A DNA stretch of 64,000 bases from contig CAZXJI010000003.1 of the NCBI GenBank assembly GCA_964640955.1, positions 124,001 to 188,000 on the forward strand, read 5' to 3'. Below are positions 25,601 to 34,189 of the stretch, in pieces (the first letter of the stretch is position 1; each line of letters starts with the position of its first letter). The notes below the pieces were generated by a model that was given only the letters and a program-made list of their open reading frames with translations, searched no databases and was not told the origin of the DNA. A program made the position numbers and the translations under genes. Source of the DNA: CAXXOK01 sp964640955 (lineage in GTDB: Bacteria > Bacillota > Clostridia > Christensenellales > Aristaeellaceae).

Positions 25601-26386
25601 ATGAGCATGACACAGAGACAGTCGCAAATCCTGCATACGCTTGCAAGCGAGCGTCGCGCCGAAGTGGGCCGCTTGGCCGAGCTGGTCGGCGTTTCCCAGG
25701 TGACCATTCGCAAGGATCTGGCTTTTCTGGAGGAAAAGGGGCTTATCAAACGCCAGCACGGCGTGGCGGTGCTCGACGCGGAGACCGATATCAACAATCG
25801 GCTGGCGGTGCATTACGAACGAAAGCTGGATATCGCCTCCCGCGCGGTGGAACTGATCAGCGACGGGGACGTCGTGATGATCGAATCGGGTTCCTGCTGC
25901 GCGCTGCTGGCGGAGCAGATCGTGCAAAAGCGCCGCGACGTAACGATTATCACCTATTCCGTGTTCATCGCGGACTACATCCGCCCCGCGCCGTCCAACC
26001 AGGTCATTCTGCTGGGCGGAACGGTGCTGATGGAGCCAATGGTCATGGTCGGGCCGATTACGGTGCAGGCGATTTCCAATTTCTACGTGGATAAGTTCTT
26101 CTCGGGCACCGACGGCATCACCCCGGACGGCTCCTTTACGGCGAAGGATCTGCGGCAGACCGAGGTCATCCGCAAAATGGCGCAGCATGCCAAAAAAACC
26201 ATCGTGATGACGGATTCCTCGAAATTCTCCAAGCAGGGCACGGTGATCCAGTTCCCCGCGGACGACGTGTACGCCGTGTACACCGACAGCAAATGCCCGG
26301 AGAGCGTCGTGCAGATGCTCAAGGAGCACAACGTGATCGTCGATACGGGCGGCCCCGCGAAGGGCGCCCTCGAGATTCCTTCCTGA
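25601..26386 (+). CDS. DeoR/GlpR-family transcriptional regulator
   Basis: A 261-residue sugar-phosphate-responsive repressor. The N-terminal helix-turn-helix reads Leu-Ala-Glu-Leu-Val-Gly-Val-Ser-Gln-Val-Thr-Ile-Arg-Lys-Asp-Leu near 25-42, followed by Arg-Gln-His-Gly near 55 and an isomerase-like sensor domain (Thr-Asp-Gly-Ile-Thr; Asp-Ser-Ser-Lys-Phe near 210). Start is ATG 25601 or 25607; the ribosome binding site is weak (AAGGG about 13 bases upstream). It leads an operon running to 34183 and most likely represses it until a phosphorylated ketose accumulates. Confidence 0.88.
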   Translation: MSMTQRQSQILHTLASERRAEVGRLAELVGVSQVTIRKDLAFLEEKGLIKRQHGVAVLDAETDINNRLAVHYERKLDIASRAVELISDGDVVMIESGSCCALLAEQIVQKRRDVTIITYSVFIADYIRPAPSNQVILLGGTVLMEPMVMVGPITVQAISNFYVDKFFSGTDGITPDGSFTAKDLRQTEVIRKMAQHAKKTIVMTDSSKFSKQGTVIQFPADDVYAVYTDSKCPESVVQMLKEHNVIVDTGGPAKGALEIPS

Positions 26387-26404
26387 AACAAAGGGGACTA
26401 AACG

Positions 26405-27268
26405 ATGTTCCGACTCGGTCTGAATACCTGGCTGTGGGCGAGCACGTTCACGGAAAAGCACCTGTTCTGCATCAAAGAAGCCGAGAGGCTCGGCGCGGAA
26501 GCGCTTGATTTTTCGATCAACGACCCGTTCCTGTTTCCCGTGGAGGAAGCGGCGCGGCAGCTGAAAAAAACGCGTCTGGAAGCGGTGACGTCCACCGCGA
26601 TGCCCCGGCAGGTCAACCCGATTTCTCCCGACGCCATGGAGCGCGCGGCCGCCGTGAAGTATATGCGCAGGCTCATCGACGTAACCGACAGGCTCGGCGC
26701 GCGGGTAACCGGCGGCGTCAACTACGCCGCGTCGGGCTATTTTACGGGTAAGCTGCGCTCGCAGCAGGAAATCGAATGGTGCGCCACGTACCTGCGCACG
26801 GTCTGCGCCTATGCGCGGCAGTTCGGCATCACCGTGGCGGTGGAGCCCGTGAAGCGGTTTGAATCGCATTTCCTCAACACTGCGGAGCAGGCGCTCCGGC
26901 TGATCGACCTGGTCGACGCGCCCAACCTCAAGGTGCATCTGGATACCTTCCACATGAACATCGAGGAGGCTTCGCTGCCCGGCGCCATACGGGCCTGCGG
27001 GGCCAGGCTGGCGCATATGCACGTGGTGGACAGCAACCGCGGCGCTCCCGGCATGGGGCACGTGCCGTGGATCGAGGTGTTCCGGGCGCTGAAGGCGATC
27101 GATTACGAGGGGGCCGCCTGCATCGAAACCTTCAACCCCGAAACGCTGGAAGAAACCTGCAGGATGACGTATCTCACGCACCGGTTCGCCGAGACGCCCG
27201 CCGAAATCGCGACGAAGGGCCTTATCTATCTGCGCGCGGTAGAGACGGTCGCCCGCGGCTCGTTTTAG
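26405..27268 (+). CDS. D-tagatose/D-allulose 3-epimerase-type sugar epimerase
   Basis: A 287-residue TIM barrel of the xylose-isomerase-like (AP endonuclease 2) superfamily. Residues Glu147, Asp180, His183, His206, Arg212 and Glu241 line up, with a constant offset of five, with the metal and catalytic residues I recall for D-tagatose/D-psicose 3-epimerases (Glu152, Asp185, His188, His211, Arg217, Glu246). It probably epimerises C3 of a free ketohexose, or of its 6-phosphate as E. coli AlsE does. It is the first catabolic gene after the DeoR regulator, 18 bases downstream, with AAAGGGG before the ATG. Confidence 0.85.
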   Translation: MFRLGLNTWLWASTFTEKHLFCIKEAERLGAEALDFSINDPFLFPVEEAARQLKKTRLEAVTSTAMPRQVNPISPDAMERAAAVKYMRRLIDVTDRLGARVTGGVNYAASGYFTGKLRSQQEIEWCATYLRTVCAYARQFGITVAVEPVKRFESHFLNTAEQALRLIDLVDAPNLKVHLDTFHMNIEEASLPGAIRACGARLAHMHVVDSNRGAPGMGHVPWIEVFRALKAIDYEGAACIETFNPETLEETCRMTYLTHRFAETPAEIATKGLIYLRAVETVARGSF

Positions 27269-27324
27269 CCGCGGCGACGGTCGCGCGGGCCGGCGAAATA
27301 CAACCGAAACGGGATGAGCAACGA

Positions 27325-27858
27325 GTGGATAGAGTAAAAGTAGCGCTGGGCTGCGACCACGTGGGCTTCGAAGCCAAGGAGCAGCTGAAAAAATACCTGA
27401 CGGAAGAAAAGAACGCCGAGATCGTGATCGATCCCGTAAAGACGGTCGAACAGGGCGAAGGGACGTTCGTCCAGACCGCCGAGATCATGTGCAAGGGCAT
27501 TCAGCACGACGAGTGCAGGCTGGGGTTTTTCATCTGCGGCACGGGCCTCGGCTTTTGCACGGTGGCGAATACGTACTGGGGCATCCGCGCGGCGCACGCG
27601 TCGGAAACCTATACCTCCGAACGCGCCCGCAAGAGCCTGAACGCGCAGGTCCTGTGCATGGGCTGCCGCGTGATGGCGTTCGAGTATATGAAAAAGGTCG
27701 TGGACGCCTTCTACGACGAGCCTTTCGACTGGGGCCGCGAATCCTCCGTCGCCAACCTTAAGCTGATGGAGGACGCGCAGTACAGGCGCGCCTCCAAACC
27801 TGCGGATATTGCTTGGAGCATGGGCTTCTACCCGGACGAGATCTGGCCACCCCGTTAG
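27325..27858 (+). CDS. RpiB/LacAB-family sugar-phosphate isomerase
   Basis: A 177-residue aldose-ketose phosphate isomerase. It begins Val-Ala-Leu-Gly-Cys-Asp-His-Val-Gly-Phe-Glu, equivalent to the RpiB Gly-Ser-Asp-His-Ala-Gly-Phe start. The catalytic region is Cys-Gly-Thr-Gly-Leu-Gly-Phe near residue 70, followed by Gly-Ile-Arg-Ala-Ala. I place the start at GTG 27325; the open frame upstream overlaps the epimerase gene out of frame and looks non-coding. In the E. coli allose operon the RpiB homologue converts allose-6-phosphate to allulose-6-phosphate, which fits the epimerase beside it. Confidence 0.87.
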   Translation: MDRVKVALGCDHVGFEAKEQLKKYLTEEKNAEIVIDPVKTVEQGEGTFVQTAEIMCKGIQHDECRLGFFICGTGLGFCTVANTYWGIRAAHASETYTSERARKSLNAQVLCMGCRVMAFEYMKKVVDAFYDEPFDWGRESSVANLKLMEDAQYRRASKPADIAWSMGFYPDEIWPPR

Positions 27859-27912
27859 GGAAAGACCGCCCCAAGACAGTATAAATCTATCAAAAGAAGG
27901 GACACAGGAAAC

Positions 27913-28833
27913 ATGAAAAAGATCGTGGCAACCCTCATCGCTGTGCTCATGATGACTGCATGCCTGGGTAGCGTCGGGGTCGCGGAAGAATCCAAGACCT
28001 TCGGCATCACCTACTGGTGCTCGTCCGAGTTCTTCATGACGCTGGCCGACGGCATTACCACCGCCGCGGCCGCCGACGGCAACAAGACCGTTATTGTCGA
28101 TGCCGAGCAGGACGCCGCCAAGCAGATCCAGATCGTCGAGGATTTCATCGCCCAGGGCGTGGACGCGGTTTTCCTCAACCCGGTTGACAAGGACGCCATC
28201 GAGCCCGCTCTGCAGGAGCTGGCCGCCGCGGGCATCCCGGTGTTCAACTTCGACGCGGGCGTGACCAACACCGAGCTGATCGCCGCTTTCATCGGCACCA
28301 ACAACTATCAGGCGGGCGTTCTGTGCGCGCAGTCCATGCTGGCGGATTTCCCCGACGGCGCGGACATCGCGATTCTGAACTACCCCTCCAACGGCGCCTG
28401 CAACGACCGCGAGCAGGGCTTCCTGGACACCGTTCAGGATAAGGGCATCAACGTTCTGGTCACCATGGACGCCAGCGCGAACGTCGAGGGCGGTCAGACC
28501 GTCGTAAGCGACCTGCTGCAGTCCTACGACCTCGACGCCATCTTCTGCATCAACGACCAGTGCGGCCTCGGCGCTTACGCCGCGGTATCCGTCGCCGGCA
28601 AAGACGTGAAGATCTACGGCGTGGACGGCACTCAGGAAGCGATGGACCTGATCCCCGGCGGCGTGTATCGCATGACCGCGGCTCAGAGCCCCAAGAAGAT
28701 CGGCGCCGCCTGCTATGCCGCCTATCAGCAGTATGAAGAGCTCGGCAAGTGCGACCCCTTCACCGTGGAAGTGGACGCCTACACCATCGACGCGAGCAAC
28801 GTTGCCGACTTCAGCGGCAAGGGATACCAATAA
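27913..28833 (+). CDS. RbsB/AlsB-type sugar-binding protein of a CUT2 ABC importer
   Basis: A 306-residue periplasmic-binding-protein homologue. The signal peptide ends either at a weak lipobox (Met-Thr-Ala-Cys, Cys17) or after Val-Ala near 26. The mature domain shows Gly-Ile-Thr-Tyr-Trp, Ile-Val-Glu-Asp-Phe-Ile-Ala-Gln-Gly-Val-Asp near 75-85 and Asp-Ala-Ile-Phe-Cys-Ile-Asn-Asp near 210-220, all typical of ribose/allose-type binding proteins. It works with the ATPase at 28955 and permease at 30463. Confidence 0.92.
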   Translation: MKKIVATLIAVLMMTACLGSVGVAEESKTFGITYWCSSEFFMTLADGITTAAAADGNKTVIVDAEQDAAKQIQIVEDFIAQGVDAVFLNPVDKDAIEPALQELAAAGIPVFNFDAGVTNTELIAAFIGTNNYQAGVLCAQSMLADFPDGADIAILNYPSNGACNDREQGFLDTVQDKGINVLVTMDASANVEGGQTVVSDLLQSYDLDAIFCINDQCGLGAYAAVSVAGKDVKIYGVDGTQEAMDLIPGGVYRMTAAQSPKKIGAACYAAYQQYEELGKCDPFTVEVDAYTIDASNVADFSGKGYQ

Positions 28834-28871
28834 CCGTTCGCGCCCGCCGCAGGGCAAAAGCAGAAACCCGT

Positions 28872-28913
28872 GGGGACGCCGCAAAGTGCATAAGACTTTC
28901 GGCGTCCCCTTTT
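28872..28913 (+). terminator. Stem-loop with T-run between binding protein and ATPase genes
   Basis: GGGGACGCCG pairs with CGGCGTCCCC, extended inside by AAAGT/ACTTT around a 7-base loop, and ends in TTTT. It is a partial terminator or mRNA-stabilising element lowering ATPase and downstream expression relative to the binding protein. Confidence 0.85.
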
Positions 28914-28954
28914 CATTGGATACCGGCGGTTCAGCGCCCGCAAGGAGGCGGCCT

Positions 28955-30445
28955 ATGGATGCCCTTCTGAAAATGACAGCCATCAACAAAAGCTTCGCCA
29001 GCGTACACGTTTTGCAAAACGTCCATTTCAACCTGGCGGCGGGCGAGGTGCACGCGCTGCTGGGGGAAAACGGCGCGGGCAAGTCCACGCTCATCAAAAT
29101 TCTCGGCGGCGTGTACACCAAGGACAGCGGCGAGATCGTCATCGACGGCAAGGAAGCCCGGATCAGCGACGTCGCAAGCGCGCAGCGGCACGGCATCAGC
29201 ATCATCCACCAGGAGCTGATGCTGGCGCCCGACATTTCCATCGCGGAAAACATTTTTGTCGGGCGCGAACTTACCACGAAGCTCGGACTGGTCGACATGC
29301 CGAGAATGGAGCGCGAAGCCCAGAAGATGCTGGACGAGTTCGGGCTGGAGCTGCGCGCGACCGTCAAGATCGGCAGGCTTACGATCGCCCAGCGCCAGAT
29401 GATCGAAATCGTGCGGGCGATCTCTTTCGGCGCCAAGATCATCGTGATGGACGAGCCGACGTCTTCGCTGTCCGAAAACGAGGTGGAAATCCTGTTCGAC
29501 GCCATTCGCAGGCTGCGCGACGGCGGCGTCGGCATTATCTATATCTCCCATCGCATGAGCGAGCTGGACGCCGTGGCCGACCGCGTAACGGTCCTGCGCG
29601 ACGGGCAGTACATCGACACCGTAAAAATGGAGGATACCGACCATGAGCACCTGATCTCGCTGATGGTCGGCCGCAGTATAGAGACCTTCTTCGTGAAAAA
29701 CCCGCATTCCACGGATCAGGTGATCCTCGAGGTGAACCACCTGCGGTGGGGAAGCATGGTAAAGGACGCGAGCTTCACGCTTCGCAGGGGCGAGGTGCTG
29801 GGCTTCGCGGGCCTGATCGGCGCGGGGCGCAGCGAAACGATGGAGTGCCTGTTCGGCCTGCACCGGCCCGACGCGGGCGAGATTCTTCTGGACGGCAAGC
29901 CGCTCGCGGCCGGGAACGTGATGGACGCGATCGGCGCGGGCTTCGGCATGGTGCCCGAGGATCGCAAGCAGGAAGGCATTTTCCCCGTGCAGAGCATTCG
30001 CATGAACACGACGGTGGAAGTGATGGACCAGTTTCTCAGGGGCGGCGGCTATAAGCTGGACAAGGAGCTCGAACTGACCAGGCGCTACCTGGACGACGTG
30101 CTCGAAACGAAGTACGCGAGCCTGGAACAGCCCGTGATGGCCTTAAGCGGCGGCAATCAGCAGAAGGTCGTTTTCAGCCGTTGGCTGCTCTCCACCCGGC
30201 GCATCCTGATATTGGACGAGCCGACCCGCGGCATCGACGTGAAAACGAAAACGGAAATCTATCGTCTGATCGACGCCCTGACGGAAAAGGGACTGACCGT
30301 CATTTTGATTTCGTCCGAGCTGCCTGAACTGATCAACATGAGCGATCGCATCGTCGTGATGAGCCACGGCCACACGACGGGCATCCTGGAACGCGATGAG
30401 TTCACGCAGGAAAAGATCATGATGTACGCCACGATGGAGAAATGA
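28955..30445 (+). CDS. CUT2 sugar ABC importer ATPase, RbsA/AlsA type
   Basis: A 496-residue tandem ATPase. Domain one has Walker A Gly-Glu-Asn-Gly-Ala-Gly-Lys-Ser-Thr near 38-46 and Walker B Ile-Val-Met-Asp-Glu-Pro-Thr-Ser near 165. Domain two has a degenerate Walker A (Gly-Leu-Ile-Gly-Ala-Gly-Arg-Ser-Glu near 287), intact signature Leu-Ser-Gly-Gly-Asn-Gln-Gln-Lys near 397 and Leu-Asp-Glu-Pro-Thr-Arg-Gly-Ile-Asp near 420. The degenerate second site is normal for RbsA/MglA proteins. AGGAGG precedes the ATG; the open frame extends upstream only through the terminator. Confidence 0.93.
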   Translation: MDALLKMTAINKSFASVHVLQNVHFNLAAGEVHALLGENGAGKSTLIKILGGVYTKDSGEIVIDGKEARISDVASAQRHGISIIHQELMLAPDISIAENIFVGRELTTKLGLVDMPRMEREAQKMLDEFGLELRATVKIGRLTIAQRQMIEIVRAISFGAKIIVMDEPTSSLSENEVEILFDAIRRLRDGGVGIIYISHRMSELDAVADRVTVLRDGQYIDTVKMEDTDHEHLISLMVGRSIETFFVKNPHSTDQVILEVNHLRWGSMVKDASFTLRRGEVLGFAGLIGAGRSETMECLFGLHRPDAGEILLDGKPLAAGNVMDAIGAGFGMVPEDRKQEGIFPVQSIRMNTTVEVMDQFLRGGGYKLDKELELTRRYLDDVLETKYASLEQPVMALSGGNQQKVVFSRWLLSTRRILILDEPTRGIDVKTKTEIYRLIDALTEKGLTVILISSELPELINMSDRIVVMSHGHTTGILERDEFTQEKIMMYATMEK

Positions 30446-30462
30446 GAAAGGGGTCGACAGTC

Positions 30463-31452
30463 ATGCAAAAACTCAAACGCAGTCTTCGGGTTTTGGGGTA
30501 CAACGCCAAGGATTGCCTCGGCATCCTGATTGGCTTGGGCGTCATGTGCATACTGCTGGTGTGCCTGACGGATAAATTCCTGACGTCCTCCAACCTGTTC
30601 AACATCATCCGCCAGATCACCATCAACATCTTCCTCGCCTGCGGCATGACGATGGTCATCCTGCTGGGCGGCATCGACCTTTCGGTCGGCTCGGTCATCG
30701 CCGTTTCGGGCTGTATCAGCGCGGGCATGGCGACCTGGCTCAAGCTCCCCATTCCGGTGGCGATCGGCATCGGGGTGCTCAGCGGCACGGCGATCGGCGC
30801 GCTCAACGGCATCATCGCCAGCACCACGACCATTCCGCCGTTCATCATCACCCTGGCCACGATGAACATCGGCCGCGGCATCGCCCGCCTCTACACGGGG
30901 GCCAAGACGATCGCCGTGCTGAACCCGATGTACACCTTCCTGGGCACGGGCAAGATCGGCGAAATTCCGGTTCAGCTGTTCCTGATCGTCATCGTGGTGG
31001 CGATCACCTCGTTTATCCTGAAGCGCACCCGGTTTGGACGCGGCATCTACTACGTGGGCGACAACGAGCAGGCCGCCAAGTACGCGGGCCTGAAGGTGCG
31101 CAAAATCCGCTTCCTGGTGTTCTTCTACTGCGGCATCCTCGCGGCCATGGCGGGCGTGCTTTCCACCGCGCGCACCTTCGCCGCCACGATGGACATGGGC
31201 ACCAGCGCCGAAATGGACGCCATCGCAGCGGTCGTATTGGGCGGCACGAGCATGAGCGGTGGCCGCGGTACCCTGATGGGCACCGTGATCGGCGCGGTGA
31301 TCATCGGCGTACTGAACAACGGCATGAACCTGCTGGGCATCAACACGTCCTGGCAGTACGTCGTGCAGGGCGTGGTGATCCTCATCGCCGTCTACATCGA
31401 CTACATCAAAAACAACGGCGGGCTGGTGAAACTCCTCCGGCACGCCAGGTAA
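30463..31452 (+). CDS. CUT2 sugar ABC importer permease, RbsC/AlsC type
   Basis: A 329-residue permease with 8-10 hydrophobic helices. It has Cys-Gly-Met-Thr-Met-Val-Ile-Leu-Leu-Gly-Gly-Ile-Asp-Leu-Ser-Val-Gly-Ser near 60-78, the classical RbsC motif, and Gly-Gly-Thr-Ser-Met-Ser-Gly-Gly-Arg-Gly-Thr near 265. I favour ATG 30463 (AGGGG nine bases upstream) over ATG 30442, which overlaps the ATPase stop but has only a weak site. Confidence 0.92.
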   Translation: MQKLKRSLRVLGYNAKDCLGILIGLGVMCILLVCLTDKFLTSSNLFNIIRQITINIFLACGMTMVILLGGIDLSVGSVIAVSGCISAGMATWLKLPIPVAIGIGVLSGTAIGALNGIIASTTTIPPFIITLATMNIGRGIARLYTGAKTIAVLNPMYTFLGTGKIGEIPVQLFLIVIVVAITSFILKRTRFGRGIYYVGDNEQAAKYAGLKVRKIRFLVFFYCGILAAMAGVLSTARTFAATMDMGTSAEMDAIAAVVLGGTSMSGGRGTLMGTVIGAVIIGVLNNGMNLLGINTSWQYVVQGVVILIAVYIDYIKNNGGLVKLLRHAR

Positions 31453-31459
31453 GGGTCCT

Positions 31460-32116
31460 ATGACGAAGCTGCAGGCGGCCCTGGACACGGTGGACCTCGA
31501 GCAGGCCCTCGGCCTGATCGCGGACCTCGCGCCGCTGGTCGACATCATCGAGGCGGGCACCCCCTTTGTGCTGGCCAACGGGCTGGAGGGCGTCCGCCGC
31601 CTCAAGCGGCGGTTTCCCGAAAAGGAAATCCTCTGCGACGGCAAGATCATGGACGCGGGCGCGTATGAGGCCCGCGAGATGTTCCGCGCGGGCGCCGACT
31701 GGGTGACGGTCATGGCGTGCACGGACGACGCGACCGTCGCGGAATGCGTGCACGCGGCGCGCTGGGCCGGCGGCCGCGTGATGGCCGACATGCTCTGCGT
31801 GCGCGATATGCCCGCGCGGGTCGCGTTTCTGGAAAGCGCGGGGGTGGATTGTATCGCGGTGCATACGGGCGTGGATCAGCAGCGCCGCGGGCGCACGGCG
31901 CTGGACGACCTGCGGTGTCTGCGCGGGTGCGTCACGCGTGCGCGGCTCGCCGTGGCGGGCGGCATAAGCCCCGCGACAGCGGACGCATACTTAAAGCTGA
32001 ATCCCGACATCCTGATCGTCGGGGGCGGAATATTCTCGCAGGCGGAGCCCCTGCGCGCCGCGGAGGCGATCCGCGGCAGCATCCGGGCCCACGACGATTT
32101 GCAGAGACGAGGGTAG
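31460..32116 (+). CDS. hxlA: 3-hexulose-6-phosphate synthase (HPS) type decarboxylase-fold enzyme
   Basis: A 218-residue OMP-decarboxylase-superfamily TIM barrel. The catalytic Asp60-x-Lys62-x-x-Asp65 occurs in Cys-Asp-Gly-Lys-Ile-Met-Asp-Ala-Gly. Thr-Asp-Asp-Ala-Thr near 90, Ala-Val-His-Thr-Gly near 133 and Ile-Leu-Ile-Val-Gly-Gly-Gly-Ile near 193 follow HPS rather than keto-gulonate-phosphate decarboxylase, which has Ala-Lys-Ile-Ala-Asp-Ala-Gly and His-Arg-Ser. HPS joins formaldehyde to ribulose-5-phosphate reversibly. A PHI-type partner lies at 33635. One oddity is Gly61 where HPS usually has Leu. In an allose-like operon it may run in reverse to make ribulose-5-phosphate (inference), or act on another 3-ketose phosphate. 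Confidence 0.8.
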   Translation: MTKLQAALDTVDLEQALGLIADLAPLVDIIEAGTPFVLANGLEGVRRLKRRFPEKEILCDGKIMDAGAYEAREMFRAGADWVTVMACTDDATVAECVHAARWAGGRVMADMLCVRDMPARVAFLESAGVDCIAVHTGVDQQRRGRTALDDLRCLRGCVTRARLAVAGGISPATADAYLKLNPDILIVGGGIFSQAEPLRAAEAIRGSIRAHDDLQRRG

Positions 32117-32120
32117 CCAA

Positions 32121-33620
32121 ATGGATTGTTTTATCGGAGTCGACATCGGAACCTCCAGCGTCAAGTCGCTCCTGATGCGGGGCGACGGCCGGATTCTCGG
32201 CGTCGCGCAGAAGCCCTACGACGTGCTGCGCCCGCAGACGGGTTTTGCCGAGCAGGCGATCGATACGCTGTGGCAGGCCGCGTGCGTTACGCTCAAACAG
32301 CTCGGCGCCGAGCACCCGCAGGACATGGCCCGGGTGAAGTGCGTCGGCTACAGCGGACAGATGCACGGCCTGGTGCTGCTGGACGATCGGCGCAGGCCGC
32401 TTCGCAACGCCATCATCTGGGAGGATCAGCGCTCCGTCCGGGAGATCGACGAGATACTCGCCGCGATGCCCCCGGAGGAATTCTGCGGTGTGACGCTCAA
32501 CCGGCTGAGCACGGGCTATCTGGTGACGTCGCTGCTCTGGGTGTGTCGGCATGAGCCGGAGGTGTTCCGGCGCGCGAGCGTGCTCATGCTGCCCAAGGAT
32601 TACGTGCGCTACCGCATGTGCGGCGAGATCGGCAGCGATATGTCCGACGCGTCCAGCACGCTGATCTTCGACACGGCCAAACGCGAATGGGCCTGGGGCA
32701 TCATCGACAAAATGCGTCTGCCGCGGTCGCTCTTCCCCGCATGCCGTGAATCCTACGAGATCGCGGGGCAGGTTACGCCCGAAGCCGCGGCGCTGACCGG
32801 CCTTCGGGCCGGCACGCCCGTCGTGTTCGGCGGCGGGGACACGCTGATGCACGAGGTCGGCACCTGCCTGATCGACGAAAGCCGGCCGTGGGTCGCCAAC
32901 ATCGGCACGTCGTGCCAGGTGACCTGCGCGATGAACGCCCCGAACTTCGACCGGGACTTTCGCACCAACACGTTCTGCCACGTCAAAGAGGACTTGTGGA
33001 TGCTGATGAGCTGCAACCTCTGCGGGGGCGCGGCGATGAAATGGCTGAGCGAGATGGTCTACGGCGGGCTGTCGCTTGACGATATCAACCGGCTTGTCGT
33101 ACAGGCGCCCCCCGGCAGCGACGGGCTGATCTTCCTGCCGTACCTGAACGGCGCGCGCTGCCCCGACAACGACCCCAAGGCGCGCGGCATGTTCTTCGGC
33201 CTGACGCTGAGCCACGGCAAGGCGCACATGGTGCGCGCCACCATGGAGGGGATCGTGTACAGCCTGAAGAACTCGTTCAACATCCTCGAAAGCATCGTGC
33301 ACAAAACGCCCCGCTACGTGATCGCGGCGGGGGGCGGCGCGCGCGGGCGCCTGTTCCTGCAGATGGAGGCCGACGCCTTCAACCGCCCGGTTTACACGAC
33401 CGTGGAGGCGGAGCAGAGCTGCATCGGCGCGGCGCTGACGGCCGCCGTCGGGGTGGGTTATTATTCGTCCTACGCGGAGGCGTGCGACTCGGTGATCCGC
33501 TTCAACGACGAGGTGGTCGAACCCATCCCCGCGAACGTCGAGAAGTGCAACGAGTACTTCGCCATTTATCAGGAGCTTTACGGACACAACAAGGATCTGT
33601 TCGCAAAGTATCACATGTAA
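32121..33620 (+). CDS. FGGY-family carbohydrate kinase (xylulokinase-like)
   Basis: A 499-residue two-domain sugar kinase beginning with Ile-Gly-Val-Asp-Ile-Gly-Thr-Ser-Ser. Tyr-Ser-Gly-Gln-Met-His-Gly near 77 and Trp-Glu-Asp-Gln-Arg near 102 are the substrate-loop motifs of XylB-type kinases; Ala-Ala-Gly-Gly-Gly-Ala-Arg-Gly near 400 is the C-terminal ATP site. It follows the HPS gene by four bases. E. coli uses a ROK-family allokinase (AlsK) for allose, so an FGGY kinase here suggests a ketose is phosphorylated, consistent with a free-sugar 3-epimerase upstream. The two FGGY kinases in the window are clearly different paralogues. Confidence 0.87.
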   Translation: MDCFIGVDIGTSSVKSLLMRGDGRILGVAQKPYDVLRPQTGFAEQAIDTLWQAACVTLKQLGAEHPQDMARVKCVGYSGQMHGLVLLDDRRRPLRNAIIWEDQRSVREIDEILAAMPPEEFCGVTLNRLSTGYLVTSLLWVCRHEPEVFRRASVLMLPKDYVRYRMCGEIGSDMSDASSTLIFDTAKREWAWGIIDKMRLPRSLFPACRESYEIAGQVTPEAAALTGLRAGTPVVFGGGDTLMHEVGTCLIDESRPWVANIGTSCQVTCAMNAPNFDRDFRTNTFCHVKEDLWMLMSCNLCGGAAMKWLSEMVYGGLSLDDINRLVVQAPPGSDGLIFLPYLNGARCPDNDPKARGMFFGLTLSHGKAHMVRATMEGIVYSLKNSFNILESIVHKTPRYVIAAGGGARGRLFLQMEADAFNRPVYTTVEAEQSCIGAALTAAVGVGYYSSYAEACDSVIRFNDEVVEPIPANVEKCNEYFAIYQELYGHNKDLFAKYHM

Positions 33621-33634
33621 CGGAAGGTGTAACG

Positions 33635-34183
33635 ATGCCTTTGGATAAGAAGGACAAGGCGATTGCCGAGCTGCGCGGCACGCTGAACGCGATTCGGCCC
33701 GAGACCGTGGCGGAACTGGAAGAGCGCATTCGCGGCGCGCGCGAGATATTTTGCATCGGGTACGGCCGCAGCGGGCTTTGTGGCAGCGGTTTTGCGATGC
33801 GCCTAATGCACCTGGGGCTCAAAAGCAACATCGTGGGCGAGATGACGGCCCACCCGATTGAGCGGGGCGATCTGCTGATCGTAACGAGCGCCTCCGGCTC
33901 CAGCAAGACGCTGATGCCGCTGGTGAGGAAGGCCCGGTCGCTGGGCGCGCAGGTCGCGCTGATTACGACGAACCGCTCGTCGGCGCTGGCCGGCATCGCG
34001 GACGTGACGGTCCATATTCCCGCGCAGACGAAGTGCGATACGGTCGAAACGTCCGTGATGCCGATGGGTTCGATTTTTGAGGAAGCGGCGTTCGTGATGT
34101 TCGACCTGATCGTGGCGGACCTGATGGAGCAGATGCAGATCACCAACGAGGAGATGATCCACCGGCACGCGAACCTGGAGTGA
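33635..34183 (+). CDS. hxlB: 6-phospho-3-hexuloisomerase (PHI), SIS-domain protein
   Basis: A 182-residue SIS-fold isomerase interconverting D-arabino-3-hexulose-6-phosphate and fructose-6-phosphate. Characteristic stretches are Gly-Tyr-Gly-Arg-Ser-Gly-Leu near 42-48, Ala-Met-Arg-Leu-Met-His-Leu-Gly near 55-62, Thr-Ser-Ala-Ser-Gly-Ser-Ser near 88 and Met-Gly-Ser-Ile-Phe-Glu near 150, all typical of HxlB. ATG 33635 follows GGAAGG. It ends the DeoR operon and pairs functionally with the HPS gene three cistrons upstream, from which it is separated by the FGGY kinase. Confidence 0.87.
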   Translation: MPLDKKDKAIAELRGTLNAIRPETVAELEERIRGAREIFCIGYGRSGLCGSGFAMRLMHLGLKSNIVGEMTAHPIERGDLLIVTSASGSSKTLMPLVRKARSLGAQVALITTNRSSALAGIADVTVHIPAQTKCDTVETSVMPMGSIFEEAAFVMFDLIVADLMEQMQITNEEMIHRHANLE

Positions 34184-34189
34184 CCGCCG

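Noticed and set aside
27265..29535. 756-codon minus-strand frame opposite the RpiB-like, binding-protein and ATPase genes
   Set aside because: It crosses three real genes and a terminator, and its residues reflect reverse-complement codons only.
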